NCBI GenBank assembly: GCA_028023455.1
Contig: JAQFVV010006310.1
Coordinates: forward strand, 2,048,001 to 2,112,000
Reading direction: 5' to 3'
DNA: 64,000 bases
DNA from: Epiperipatus broadwayi
Lineage: Eukaryota > Onychophora > Udeonychophora > Euonychophora > Peripatidae
The notes under the pieces were generated by a model. That model did not search any database, was not told the origin of the DNA, and saw only the letters and a list, made by a program, of their open reading frames with translations. Numbering within the stretch: position 1 is the first letter of the stretch; each line of letters begins with the position of its first letter. Shown piece after piece: positions 35,267 through 47,500 of the stretch. The translations under genes were made by a program, and so were the position numbers.

Positions 35267-38200
35267 TAAAAATTGTAACCCAGTGCTTTTGGTACTTGGT
35301 TTTATTTAACATTATTTATGCATGAAATTGATGTTATTCTTTAGAAAAATAAAGTAAAAGAAATAATATTTGGTTAATAAAGTGTGCTATCCTTTTTACC
35401 TAGATATGGTTTGTGTGAATAAACAGTATGTTCCCCAATGCAATATCATGTTTTTTAAAATGACAGAATAATCTAAGTAAGATATTGGTATAAGAGAAAG
35501 TTAATATAATTTAAAACAAATATAATAAACTGTATTTAGTTCTAAAATGGTTATATAGAAAAAAACCATAAATGTCAATTAAGTAATTGTTAAGATAGTG
35601 TTGTTTTAAAAAAGTAACTTCTGATGAATTTATTTTTGAAGAAAATAATTTCATGGGTAATTATAATCACAGATAATTATTGTTGTCTTGAATGTATTTA
35701 TTATTTTCATTTATTAAACTGTTTTGTAATACATTTTAAATAGTATTAAAAACCACATGATTCTAATAAGTTATACAATCTTTTCTTGTTTATGTTGTAA
35801 TCAAATGATTTTTTTGGTACAGATTGCTAGGGTCAAAGGAATGACCAATAAATACTCAATTCATTTATTTTTTATGTAGTCTACTTCTGTCCTTCAGAAT
35901 TAACAGTGCTAAATTTTGTAACATTATTATTTTCTAATTTTGTAAAAAAATTGTAATATAATGGAAGCTCTATCTATTATGTTCAAGTAAAAATTTTGGT
36001 AAGACATTCTGTATTTATGCTATCTCTACCATTTAAAACTTTCTGCATTATTAATTACCATGTCTTAAAAGTTAGATTTTTTTTTAAGACAAAACTAAAA
36101 ATGGAGGAATTAACCAAAAGAATCAATCAAATTCTTGTTTTATCTAAAGTAAGGAAAACAAATATTTTTCAAGTTAGAACTAATTATTTAATGACTTATT
36201 CTTCTCTGTTAATATTTTCCTGGTATAAAAGAAGAATAAAGGAAATATTAGAAAGAAAAGAACTAGAAACATTTTCCTGCATTTAAAAAAAAAAATTGTC
36301 TGCTTTTATAAAAAAAATAAATAAAAATGAAGGCATTTTGTACATTGGAATACATTTGGCTCATTAATAATCATTTAGGAAGAAAGATTTTGAAAAGAAA
36401 AATAATAATAATAAATTATATACCTACGTTTTTGTTTTTTGTTTTTAAAAATTTATTTGACATAAATGTGAAAATTAAATATATGTGCATTCTTTGAAAA
36501 AAAAAAACTATTTGAAAGTAAAGTGCTAAAATTATAAAAGACAACTTAATAATATCTTTAGTGACCTGGAAATAAAATTAGATTGTGTTTTATATTGTAT
36601 GAATATGGTATTCTTGTAGCTTCATTCATTCTCTAATTCAACTGCAGTTATTATAATATTAATCTCTAGGAAACTGTGTGCATCTTCTTCAACATTCTAG
36701 CTAGCTAACTATATGTATAGTCTTCAAATAATGTGTATGTTTATCATCGATGTTATAATATTCGTTTTTTAGGATCCAGATCTTTATCATTATAATCCAA
36801 TTGGGAATTAAACTTCATTTCTACTACATTTTTTTACATGTTTATTATTATAATTGCCAAAGAAAAAAAAATTTTAATTAGAAAAAAAAAAATGTGTTTA
36901 TTACTTTCAATGCTTTGTAGAATGTGACTGGATGGAAACTCTTCACCTGGATAGACAGCTGAGCAGAGAAATAGTTCTGCTAATGAGATAATGTGCATTT
37001 ATTTATTTTGGCTTTTATTTAAAAAAAAAAAAAAACCCAAAAAAACTAATGGCTAAAATTTTATTTGTTTTATAATATTAATGTATGTTAAAGTTTATAT
37101 TTGTTACATAATATTTTAAGGATCTTGTAATGACAAGTGTATGTCTTACTATCATTACTTTGGGTTAAGTTTGTATTTGATATGAAGTGATACCTATGAA
37201 ATATATCTGATTTATTACATGCAACTGGAGATATGAACTTTGCATGTTAGGTATTTAAAAAATGATGTTATATATATATATATATATATTAATGGGTTAG
37301 AACAGTACTTTAAATTTATATGTATATATATATATATATATATATTAATGGGTTAGAACAGTACTTTAAATTTATCAAAGGTAACTATTTCATTAGAAAA
37401 AAATGCTATAACAATATATTTCTTGTTTGAAGTCAACAGAATTTATATTGTATTAATTAAGTAATTTAGTAACAGATATGCTTTAATAGTGCGTTCACTT
37501 TATTTTAGTTTAAGCTTGTATGCTATACATTGCTGTCGAATATTTCTTAATTAGAATTAAATTTATTATACTTTTCTGCATGGCTGAGACATGTGCATTT
37601 TAATTCATTGTTTTCAGATACTGATTGAAGTATACATTTAATATAGGTTTCTTATTATTAGGGTGTTTAGCTATCTTGCCTAAGTTTAGAGTTGGTATAT
37701 GTTTAATATCAGCATATTTTAATATTTATAATATATTTTGTTTTGTGGGATGGATATGCTCTCCCCAAAATACTTTATTTTCCATGAGAGGATTCGTTTT
37801 GATATAGTGTTATGGTATGTTTGGTAGTCAATGTGATCGAGTCTCATGAAGGGGATGCTCCAGAGTTTATATAATATTTAGTATACTTAATGTGTTTTAA
37901 TCCCAAGAGAGGATTATATTTGGTGCGTGTTCTTTTCTTTAGGTGGTGAGATATAGTCCACATTTATTTTATTTTGAATTTACATAATTGGCTTAACTAT
38001 GGTTTAAATTTTAAACAAAGTACATTTAATTTGACTCAGCCACCTCGATTCCCTGGAGACTCTGCAATAGAATGGTTCAGTGAATTTTGTTATTTATAAA
38101 ATTACCTTTTTGAAAATATTATTGTGAAAAATAAAATTTAGAAATGTCAAACAGGTGTGTGATGGCATGATTTTTGTTTATTACAACTTTAATTTAAATT

Positions 38201-38350
38201 TAGAATTATTAGAAAATCTTTCAATAACTTCTGCTATATATGTATCATGGTAATACATGGATTTCATACACATATATGTGGTTTTTAATGTAAAACTAAT
38301 AAATTGACTTATTTAATAAAATAAATCTATAATTTAAAAGATCTGATTTT
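35267..38350. other. AT-rich DNA, no gene recognised
   Basis: The short plus-strand frames near 35996-36286 and 37625-37807 have no recognisable domain. Homopolymers lie near 36840-36890 and 37020-37034. The tandem duplication at 37265-37376 is listed separately. Confidence 0.5.
37265..37376. repeat. Tandem duplication, 56-bp period, with (TA)n
   Basis: (TA)n followed by TTAATGGGTTAGAACAGTAC and TTTAAATTTAT occurs twice in direct orientation (AATGGGTTAG at 37291 and 37347). It is probably a replication-slippage product of the TA tract and its flank. Confidence 0.85.
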
Positions 38351-38384
38351 AAATAAATATACACGCTGTAATATATATATATAT

Positions 38385-41300
38385 TGTGCCATTACAATTT
38401 GGTCACTAGCCAAATTTATAGTAATGTGCATGTAGAAAAGGTCAAACAAAATCATCATCACATTTTTATATAATCATAAATGAAGCTGTAGGGCATCCAA
38501 GTTTAAACCCTACAAGGTCCAGTTCTAAAAGCTTTAAACAGAGAAAGAATGGGTCAACAATTACATGCTTTACTTGTTTGTGTGTTGATAGAAAGGTAAT
38601 ACACACATTTAAACTATTTAATATTTAATTTTTCTTTAAAAAGCAAAGTTATAATGCATACATATAGGCAATGTATGTGTAAATTATTTAATTGTTTTAT
38701 ATTTCAAATATTAAACATTTTAATTTTCTTTAAAACTAACCTATGCTTGATCAATTCTAACATTTTTTTTTCTATACTTTTATTTTGCTTTTCTTTAATT
38801 ATAAGTGGGATTTAAAAGTTACAGATTTAATTAAATAATTGGGTTATAATTACTAAGCTAGCAATTATAGTATTTAAGGTTAGTTTATGAATGATTTGAA
38901 AGAATGCAGGATGTGTGTACATTACATACAAAATTTTACATTTCCTAAATATTGAAAGAAAAGGAAGTATTAAATCTGTTAAATTATTTTTTTTGTACAA
39001 TTTTTTTTTTGTTAAAAGAGGAAATCTGTTTAATCAGATATCGATCTTTGTAGTAAATTTTTTGTAAATGATTGTCACTTTGGAGCTATAATTTTTGAAA
39101 TTGTCTTATCAAGATCTAAAGAAGGAAGCTCAAAGATTTGAAGTGTTACCTGGATGTTAAAAAGAAAGAAAAAACAAAAGAAAGGAAATAAGAATTGAGT
39201 CTATTTTTTTTTTTAAAACAAAAGTGTCTGGAAAAAGGATTGAACTTTTCAGTTGAAAAATAATATAGTTGAAAATAAATTAGAGATCTAATTAAAACAA
39301 ATTTGTCCAAAAATAGCAAGTGATGCTATCTCTGATTGGTTAAGGTAGCTAAAAATTGGATATAAAAAGCTGTTTTGAATTATTATTATTATTGTGATTG
39401 ATTGAGATTGTTAAACTATCAAATTTAATGCTGAAAATATAAAAAAAATGCCTTGCTAGAAAAATTATATGTATGTTCCATCGATTCCTGACCATCTGGG
39501 GAAGCTGCACATCACATAGGAAAGAAAAGATGTGTCTAAAATAATATTCTACACCTTTCAACTGACCAGATAAATAAGATGTTTTTAATAGAAGAAAGAA
39601 AGCATTCACCTGCATTCAAAGAAGATGAATTAATCTACTGATAAATATTAATCATCAAGTCCAATTAATTGTTACAACAACTGATTTTAAACTCAAGAAA
39701 ATTTACAAATGGGAAAACAACTGCTGTATTTCATCCACATGCTTGACAGGAAGAGAAGAAAATTTAATATAATGATTTCCAAATTGTCCACTAAAGCAAA
39801 TAACCTCAATAGAGTCATCATCATTAAATAGTTATACACCTCAAGAAAGAGATTGTTCCCACATAGTAGCTGCAGAAATATAGACAAGTTTGAACCCTTG
39901 AAAATTCGCCACAAACAAAAAGATCGGTAATATGACTTTTTATATCTATTTTCTTTATGATATCAGTCTTAATAAACATTTTAGCAATAAAGTGGTATAT
40001 TTTATTTAAAGAACTTTTAAAGACTATTCAGATCAATTAAAAACAAGAATGTCTTACTAAAAATAACTTTGAGCTTCATAAATTATCTTGAATGTATCAA
40101 AATTATATGTTTATTAATTTTACAGTTATGAAATATGAATATGTAAAACAATTTTTTTTTTTTTTTATGGTATTATGATTTTAGTTTTAACTAATATTAT
40201 TATTTTGGTTTTAATAATATTTTGTTATTATGGGATAAAACACGCACATACATAATGATATTTTTATATGTGTAAAATTGGGAGTGAATGTGGAATAACA
40301 AGTAGTGTTAGAATATTAGATTAGTTTGTTTCATTAAGTATAGCATTTTTGAGGTAGAAGAGAGGGGGGAGAAATAATTTAAAACTTTTTTCTAAAACTT
40401 GCTCTTTCAATTTTACTAACATTTTTTTTTTACATTCTATTTACATGTTGGATTTTTAAAGTATGTGTGCTAATGAGCAGATAATATTTTTTTTTAATAC
40501 TTTTCTCATGGAGTGAAAATCATGGCTAATGTGACGTCCAACTTAATACAAAATACATTTGAAGGGAAAGGGGGAAGAACTTAAAATTAATCTGAGGATT
40601 GTAATATAATCAATTATTATTATTATTCATGTCAATTTTCATATTTATCTAGAAATTTTTATGTATATGTTAGAAATGTAGTAATAAATATTAGTTTGTT
40701 TTATTAAATGAGGCGTATATATTTCATTAAGTGTAGTCTTTGTTAAGTGTGATTATTCATCATCATCAATGGTTGAATATTAGTTATTTAAGATATAAGT
40801 AAGTATGCTAAAATTAAGCAATAATTATGCATTTCTTTATAAAATTTAGTTTTATGTTTAGGCTTAGTCCTAGAGCTGTAGTTGAAACCCTTGTCATTAT
40901 CGTTATTATTATCATCATCATCATCATCGTCATCAACGTTTTAATTAATGAGCTGTTTAACTGTTTAAAGGCCATAAATAAATATTGATTTTATAATATT
41001 TAGTGATTTCTTAGTATTATTATAACCACATCCCATCATCTATTTCATGCAAGGATGAGTGAATTGCCATCCTAAATTAGTTATATATAATCTGAGCTAG
41101 TGAACTTATAAAACTATTGAAACACATTTGTTATGCTAAGATCTGAGAAATGATTTATGTCTAATATACTCCACTTTGGTTTAAAGATGTTTTACTTTTA
41201 CCTAACTATTAGTGCTTATAGTGATATGGCTCAAAAAGCAAAATCTCTCATTTTTATTAGAAATAAAGTACCAAAAAGGGATTCAAACCCGGTACATGTA

Positions 41301-41642
41301 AAAGGTTATTAGATATAACCGTGTCTAGATTCAGATAATCTAGTGGCGCCCTGCTAGACCATATTCACTTAGTATTTGTTTAAACATGCACTTAACATCA
41401 AACCAAGAAATGAAAGTGGATAAAACCTACTGCCTGTATACCTGAGTTATATATTTTATTGAATTACTAGTGTACTCACTTCACGTGATTTTCATATACG
41501 TGATTTCATATAATACTGGTTATTAACAATTTCCCCATAATTCTTGATAGTGTTATATTTTGAACTCCTTTACTTATGATCATTCTATGGACTACTCAGG
41601 TATGGTAATATCTTTTTTTTTTGATACTTTAATTTGGTTACA
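38385..41642 (+). repeat. Element 2 5' LTR (3258 bp)
   Basis: It is almost identical to the 3' LTR over most of its length. Differences cluster near 39414-39460, near 39865-39890 (indels) and in the last 130 bases. After GGTTATTAA the two copies share no obvious similarity until the final TTGGTTACA. An (ATC)n tract lies near 40912. There is no long ORF. Confidence 0.92.
41269..41360 (-). repeat. tRNA-like segment inside element 2 LTR
   Basis: The minus strand reads as a series of hairpins: CTAGATT/AATCTAG (7 bp), then GGTTA/TAACC with a 7-base loop. A B-box-like GGGTTTGAATCCC follows, then TTTTT, which could be a Pol III terminator. This resembles a class II tRNA with a variable arm, but the acceptor stem is poor and position 33 of the would-be anticodon loop is not T. 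The same segment is at 47411-47500 in the other LTR. It could be a captured SINE or a chance structure. Confidence 0.35.
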
Positions 41643-41643
41643 A

Positions 41644-41661
41644 TGGACACCCAACTGGGGC
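41644..41661 (+). promoter_or_regulatory. Element 2 primer-binding site
   Basis: TGGACACCCAACTGGGGC starts one base after the 5' LTR. The leading TGG and the CCCAAC...TGGGGC content resemble a tRNA-Lys-type PBS with small shifts. The exact tRNA is not certain. Confidence 0.6.
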
Positions 41662-42853
41662 CTGATATTTTACCATATACCTGAAAAAGAGAGTCTATAG
41701 AATGATGGGAGATGTGTGGTTAAAAATAGAGAAATTTTTTTTTAGTAAAATTTTTTTTTCAGTAAAAAATTTTTTTTGTCTTACAAAATTTTCTTGGCCA
41801 TACAGTCTTATTTTAGATTTGTATATGATGATGTTTAATATGATTTAATTTTTCATTGATGATGATAAAATGGGTACAGCCATAAAACTGCTTAGTTTTT
41901 TTTTTATCAATTTTGAAAATAGAGATGAATATCACAACTTAAGACAAAGGTGAAATAAATAATAGATTTTTTTTGTGGAACATTAAAATAATTTATTGCC
42001 AGATAGGATAGGCATAGTAATAGTGATGAATTATGGAATAGTAGTCTCATGTGTGTTTGGGGAGTTCATTTTGTAAAAAGTCTATGATTTTAGAGGTTTG
42101 ATTGGATGGTTGATCGTTGGAGTTTGGTTGGTTAGATTGCAGTTTTGATGATGAGTGGAGAGTTTTGTCATTGCCTTGAGAATGCTATGTATTTCGTGTA
42201 ACTTATGAATGATCAAACCCATTCACTGCTCCAACCCAATTTATATGTTATCTTTATTTTATCATGAAGCAGTTAACAGCAGTCCTGCCATGATACCAGC
42301 CTATAAGTCTCCAAGAGAGAGAGCAAGGTTTCATTTTTGTAGTCTATAATAAGCAGGGCATTCCTTGATACTTGCCACATAAGACTCCAAGAGAGAGAGC
42401 AAGGCATAGTTTATCTATCTTAGCCCCTAAGACTTAATAGTTCTTTTATTGCAACAGAGTTTGCTTCATTCAATCAAGGGTTGTGGTAGTTAATAGTGAT
42501 CGAATTGGGATGATCTTCTGAGTGCTCGTGATGCATTGTGTGATTATAGTGCTGTGACTGAATTCTTTTATTTATCTCAGGATTGTGAACTGCTAGTCAT
42601 TCTGTGGACTGTCAATATCTGTCGGATTTCTGGGAGAATGGATGAAATGTATAATTTGGGCTATGTACTATATAGATTATTGTTGTGTAGTTCATTAAAT
42701 AAGGATATTAAAATTTTTTTTTTTGTATTTGTAATGCATAATAAGGTGAAAATCAAATCAGTCAGTTGGTCAGAATAGGTGTCAGACAGGGAGAAGATGT
42801 GTGGATTTTTGATGGTCAGGGAAGTACAGATGGGATATATATAGTTTTATAAC
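41662..42853 (+). other. Element 2 leader, no gene
   Basis: The leader is about 1.2 kb. It contains T-rich runs (41730-41780) and a 23-base block around CTCCAAGAGAGAGAGCAAGG that occurs twice (near 42310 and 42373). A short frame near 42536 has no recognised content. Confidence 0.5.
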
Positions 42854-44203
42854 ATGAGTGAACTAAATTATAATATGGAAGAGGCTCAGATAGCAAAGAT
42901 AGCACCATCAGACATGGACATGATAATGCAGATGCTCAGAAGTATGAGAGAGGAGAGTAAGCAAAGTATGATAAATCTAGAACAAAAGATAGAGAAATGT
43001 ATAATATGTCTAAGAGAAGCTAGTAAGCACAGTATAATAAGTATAGATAGTCTAAGAGAAGATAGGAAGCAGCTCATAGAAAGTTTAAGAGATGATGGAA
43101 AAGGCATAGAAAGTGTAGAAAGTTTAAAACAAGAGGATAAGAGGTGTGAAGATGAATTAAAAGATCGTATTAATGTAGGACTGCAGGATCAGTCAAACCC
43201 AAATTCAAGGCAAAATGATGTTAGCACCAGTCCAGATGACTGTAAGGATAGCTCAGAACAGAGTCAGTCAGAGAAAAGGATGCCTACTTTAGTTAACAAT
43301 CCACAAGGTGAAAAAGAAGTAGAAAGGCCGATATTAGCCATAATACCAAATCTCCCAGTAAAGAAAGTAAATGAGACGATGACCAAAGAGCAGATTGGGA
43401 TAGATCATGAAGTGAAAAGAAGGAAAAGAGAGTTGGAGGAAAAACTTCATGCATCCGATAAGATGATAGATCATGAAGTGAAAAGAAGGAAAAGAGAGTT
43501 GGAGGAAAAACTTCATGCATCCGATAAGATGATTGATTTAAGAGAGGCAATAAGGGAGATGAAACCAGTTATTTTAGAAAGAGAGCAAAAGTTTCAACAG
43601 TCTGTAGTTCTCAATCTAGTAACTAACCAGCATGTGTGGTTTCAAAAATCTGTCTTCTTAAATAGATTGGAGATACCTTATATATGGTATAGAGAGGCAA
43701 TCTCTCTGAAAAATGTAAATGCTCTGAAGAGTTTTAATGTCCATTATATATGGTACAAAGAGTCAACATTTTTAGAAAGTTTAAAAATAAATTATACATG
43801 GCACAGAGAGTCAGTCTCTCTGAAGAGTTTAAATGTCCATTATATTTGGTACAAAGATTCAACCTTTCTAGAAAATTTAAAAATAAATTGTATATGGCCC
43901 AGAGAACCAACATCTCTGGAAGATTTAAGGATGAATTATGTATGGTACAGGGAGTCAATCTTTCTGAAAAGTTTTAAAATAAAGTATGTATGGTATAGAG
44001 AGTCAATCTCTCTGAAAAACTTCAAGGCATATTATGTATGGTACCAAGAGTCCATATTTCTAAATGGAGTTTGTAAGAGGAGGTTATATAAAATAAATCC
44101 TCCAGATATGTTTTATAAATATCCAGTCAAGATGAGAAATGGAAATATTAAAAAGGGACTGGATGTACAGGTGCATTTTTATGCAGACCACCATATGATT
44201 TGA
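42854..44203 (+). CDS. Element 2 gag-like ORF with internal 22-aa and 16-aa repeats (449 aa)
   Basis: It starts with ATG at 42854. Residues about 20-110 are charged and heptad-like with recurring SLRED and SLRDD units, fitting a coiled coil as in element 1 and in gypsy Gag. A perfect 66-bp tandem duplication (43400-43465 and 43466-43531) gives two copies of a 22-aa unit containing VKRRKRELEEKLHASDKM. Residues about 257-406 consist of nine imperfect 16-aa repeats with the core YxWYRESxxLKxLK, alternating between two subtypes (for example HYIWYKESTFLESLK and NYTWHRESVSLKSL). No zinc knuckle, protease or RT motif is seen. The ORF stops at 44201-44203, just before an A-rich run, and the integrase tail follows in another frame. 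Function is unknown; a Gag-derived structural protein is the most likely origin. Confidence 0.75.
   Translation: MSELNYNMEEAQIAKIAPSDMDMIMQMLRSMREESKQSMINLEQKIEKCIICLREASKHSIISIDSLREDRKQLIESLRDDGKGIESVESLKQEDKRCEDELKDRINVGLQDQSNPNSRQNDVSTSPDDCKDSSEQSQSEKRMPTLVNNPQGEKEVERPILAIIPNLPVKKVNETMTKEQIGIDHEVKRRKRELEEKLHASDKMIDHEVKRRKRELEEKLHASDKMIDLREAIREMKPVILEREQKFQQSVVLNLVTNQHVWFQKSVFLNRLEIPYIWYREAISLKNVNALKSFNVHYIWYKESTFLESLKINYTWHRESVSLKSLNVHYIWYKDSTFLENLKINCIWPREPTSLEDLRMNYVWYRESIFLKSFKIKYVWYRESISLKNFKAYYVWYQESIFLNGVCKRRLYKINPPDMFYKYPVKMRNGNIKKGLDVQVHFYADHHMI
43400..43531 (+). repeat. Perfect 66-bp tandem duplication in element 2 ORF
   Basis: Two identical 66-base copies (43400-43465 and 43466-43531) lie head to tail in frame and encode the duplicated 22-aa charged unit. 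No mismatch was seen, so the duplication is young compared with the element. Confidence 0.95.
43620..44070 (+). repeat. Nine imperfect 48-bp repeats in element 2 ORF
   Basis: Each 48-base unit encodes about 16 residues centred on W-Y-R/K-E-S. The TGGTA(T/C)AGAGAGTCA-like block recurs at regular spacing, for example near 43686, 43750, 43798, 43848, 43943, 43991 and 44039. One unit near 43700 carries a short extra insertion. Odd and even units differ, suggesting expansion as 96-bp pairs. Confidence 0.85.
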
Positions 44204-44211
44204 AAAAAAAA

Positions 44212-44328
44212 AAGCCATTCCAAATTACCAAGAAAATAGGAGAGAATGCCTTTATGCTTGCTGCTCTTGATGGGAATAAGGGGACCTATAATGCTAGGAG
44301 TTTGATCCCTTATACTTCAGCAGAATAG
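44212..44328 (+). pseudogene. Integrase C-terminal tail remnant, element 2
   Basis: In a different frame from the preceding ORF, beyond the A11 run, the sequence reads KPFQITKKIGENAF and then KGTYNARSLIPY to a TAG at 44326. This aligns with the integrase end of the element 1 protein (PYTIRKRYGNNAF ... KGTYNARSLRLF). An insertion or slippage at the A run, or an upstream deletion, could have separated it from the ORF. Most of the SH3-like domain upstream is missing. Confidence 0.75.
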
Positions 44329-44498
44329 CCTGGCAAAGATCTCCAAATAAATTACTTTTAGGTTTTCTAATGAAAAATATATTTAGCAGTAGTTAATTTT
44401 TTTTTTATATATTATAAGTGTTTATTATTATTAGTGTATTTATTAGTTAGGATTTTTTTTTAAATATAGTTAAAACAAAAGTGCTGATGATTTTATCC

Positions 44499-44513
44499 GA
44501 AGGGGGAGAAAGT
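44499..44513 (+). promoter_or_regulatory. Element 2 polypurine tract
   Basis: GAAGGGGGAGAAAGT immediately precedes the TGTGCC start of the 3' LTR, where the plus-strand primer is expected. Confidence 0.85.
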
Positions 44514-47500
44514 TGTGCCATTACAATTTGGTCACTAGCCAAATTTATAGTAATGTGCATGTAGAAAAGGTCAAACAAAATCATCATCACATTTTATATA
44601 ACCATAAATGAAGCTGTAGGGCATCCAAGTTTAAACCCTACAAGGTCCAGTTCTAAAAGCTTTAAACAGAGAAAGAATGGGTCAACAATTACATGCTTTA
44701 CTTGTTTGTGTGTTGATAGAAAGGTAATACACACATTTAAACTATTTAATATTTAATTTTTCTTTAAAAAGCAAAGTTATAATGCATACATATAGGCAAT
44801 GTATGTGTAAATTATTTAATTGTTTTATATTTCAAATATTAAACATTTTAATTTTCTTTAAAACTAACCTATGCTTGATCAATTCTAACATTTTTTTTTC
44901 TATACTTTTATTTTGCTTTTCTTTAATTATAAGTGGGATTTAAAAGTTACAGATTTAATTAAATAATTGGGTTATAATTACTAAGCTAGCAATTATAGTA
45001 TTTAAGGTTAGTTTATGAATGATTTGAAAGAATGCAGGATGTGTGTACATTACATACAAAATTTTACATTTCCTAAATATTGAAAGAAAAGGAAGTATTA
45101 AATCTGTTAAATTATTTTTTTTGTACAATTTTTTTTTGTTAAAAGAGGAAATCTGTTTAATCAGATATCGATCTTTGTAGTAAATTTTTTGTAAATGATT
45201 GTCACTTTGGAGCTATAATTTTTGAAATTGTCTTATCAAGATCTAAAGAAGGAAGCTCAAAGATTTGAAGTGTTACCTGGATGTTAAAAAGAAAGAAAAA
45301 ACAAAAGAAAGGAAATAAGAATTGAGTCTATTTTTTTTTTTTAAAACAAAAGTGTCTGGAAAAAGGATTGAACTTTTCAGTTGAAAAATAATATAGTTGA
45401 AAATAAATTAGAGATCTAATTAAAACAAATTTGTCCAAAAATAGCAAGTGATGCTATCTCTGATTGGTTAAGGTAGCTAAAAATTGGATATAAAAAGCTG
45501 TTTTGAATTATTATTATTATTGTGATTGATTCAGATTATTAAACTATAATATTGAACGTTGAAAATATAAGAAATGGCGGGCTAGAAAAATTATATGTAT
45601 GTTCCATTTCCTGACCATCTGGAGGAAGCTGCACATCACATAGGAAAGAAAAGATGTGTCTAAAATAATATTCTACACCTTTCAACTGACCAGATAAATA
45701 AGATGTTTTTAATAGAAGAAAGAAAGCATTCACCTGCATTCAAAGAAGATGAATTAATCTACTGATAAATATTAATCATCAAGTCCAATTAATTGTTACA
45801 ACAACTGATTTTAAACTCAAGAAAATTTACAAATGGGAAAACAACTGCTGTATTTCATCCACATGCTTGACAGGAAGAGAAGAAAATTTAATATAATGAT
45901 TTCCAAATTATCCACTAAAGCAAATAACCTCAATAGAGTCATCATCATTAAATAGTTATACACCTCAAGAAAGAGATTGTTCCCAGTAAAACGGAAATGG
46001 TAGCTGCAGAAATATAAACATTATACAAGACAAGTTTGAACCCTTGAAAATTCGCCACAAACAAAAGATCGGTAATATGACTTTTTATATCTATTTTCTT
46101 TATGATATCAGTCTTAATAAACATTTTAGCAATAAAGTGGTATATTTTATTTAAAGAACTTTTAAAGACTATTCAGATCAATTAAAAACAAGAATGTCTT
46201 ACTAAAAATAACTTTGAGCTTCATAAATTATCTTGAATGTATCAAAATTATATGTTTATTAATTTTACAGTTATGAAATATGAATATGTAAAACAATTTT
46301 TTTTTTTATGGTATTATGATTTTAGTTTTAACTAATATTATTATTTTGGTTTTAATAATATTTTGTTATTATGGGATAAAACACGCACATACATAATGAT
46401 ATTTTTATATGTGTAAAATTGGGAGTGAATGTGGAATAACAAGTAGTGTTAGAATATTAGATTAGTTTGTTTCATTAAGTATAGCATTTTTGAGGTAGAA
46501 GAGAGGGGGGAGAAATAATTTAAAACTTTTTTCTAAAACTTGCTCTTTCAATTTTACTAACATTTTTTTTTACATTCTATTTACATGTTGGATTTTTAAA
46601 GTATGTGTGCTAATGAGCAGATAATATTTTTTTTTAATACTTTTCTCATGGAGTGAAAATCATGGCTAATGTGACGTCCAACTTAATACAAAATACATTT
46701 GAAGGGAAAGGGGGAAGAACTTAAAATTAATCTGAGGATTGTAATATAATCAATTATTATTATTATTCATGTCAATTTTCATATTTATCTAGAAATTTTT
46801 ATGTATATGTTAGAAATGTAGTAATAAATATTAGTTTGTTTTATTAAATGAGGCGTATATATTTCATTAAGTGTAGTCTTTGTTAAGTGTGATTATTCAT
46901 CATCATCAATGGTTGAATATTAGTTATTTAAGATATAAGTAAGTATGCTAAAATTAAGCAATAATTATGCATTTCTTTATAAAATTTAGTTTTATGTTTA
47001 GGCTTAGTCCTAGAGCTGTAGTTGAAACCCTTGTCATTATCGTTATTATTATCATCATCATCATCATCGTCATCAACGTTTTAATTAATGAGCTGTTTAA
47101 CTGTTTAAAGGCCATAAATAAATATTGATTTTATAATATTTAGTGATTTCTTAGTATTATTATAACCACATCCCATCATCTATTTCATGCAAGGATGAGT
47201 GAATTGCCATCCTAAATTAGTTATATATAATCTGAGCTAGTAAACTTACAAAACTATTGAAACACATTTGTTATGCTAAGATCTGAGAAATGATTTATGT
47301 CTAATATACTCCACTTTGGTTTAAAGATGTTTTACTTTTACCTAACTATTAGTGCTTATAGTGATATGGCTCAAAAAGCAAAATCTCTCATTTTTATTAG
47401 AAATAAAGTACCAAAAAGGGATTCAAACCCGGTACATGTAAAAGGTTATTAGATATAACCGTGTCTAGATTCAGATAATCTAGTGGCGCCCTGCTAGACC

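Noticed and set aside
43293-43958. Minus-strand frames with repeated segments opposite the element 2 ORF
   Set aside because: They are shadows of the repeats in the plus-strand ORF.
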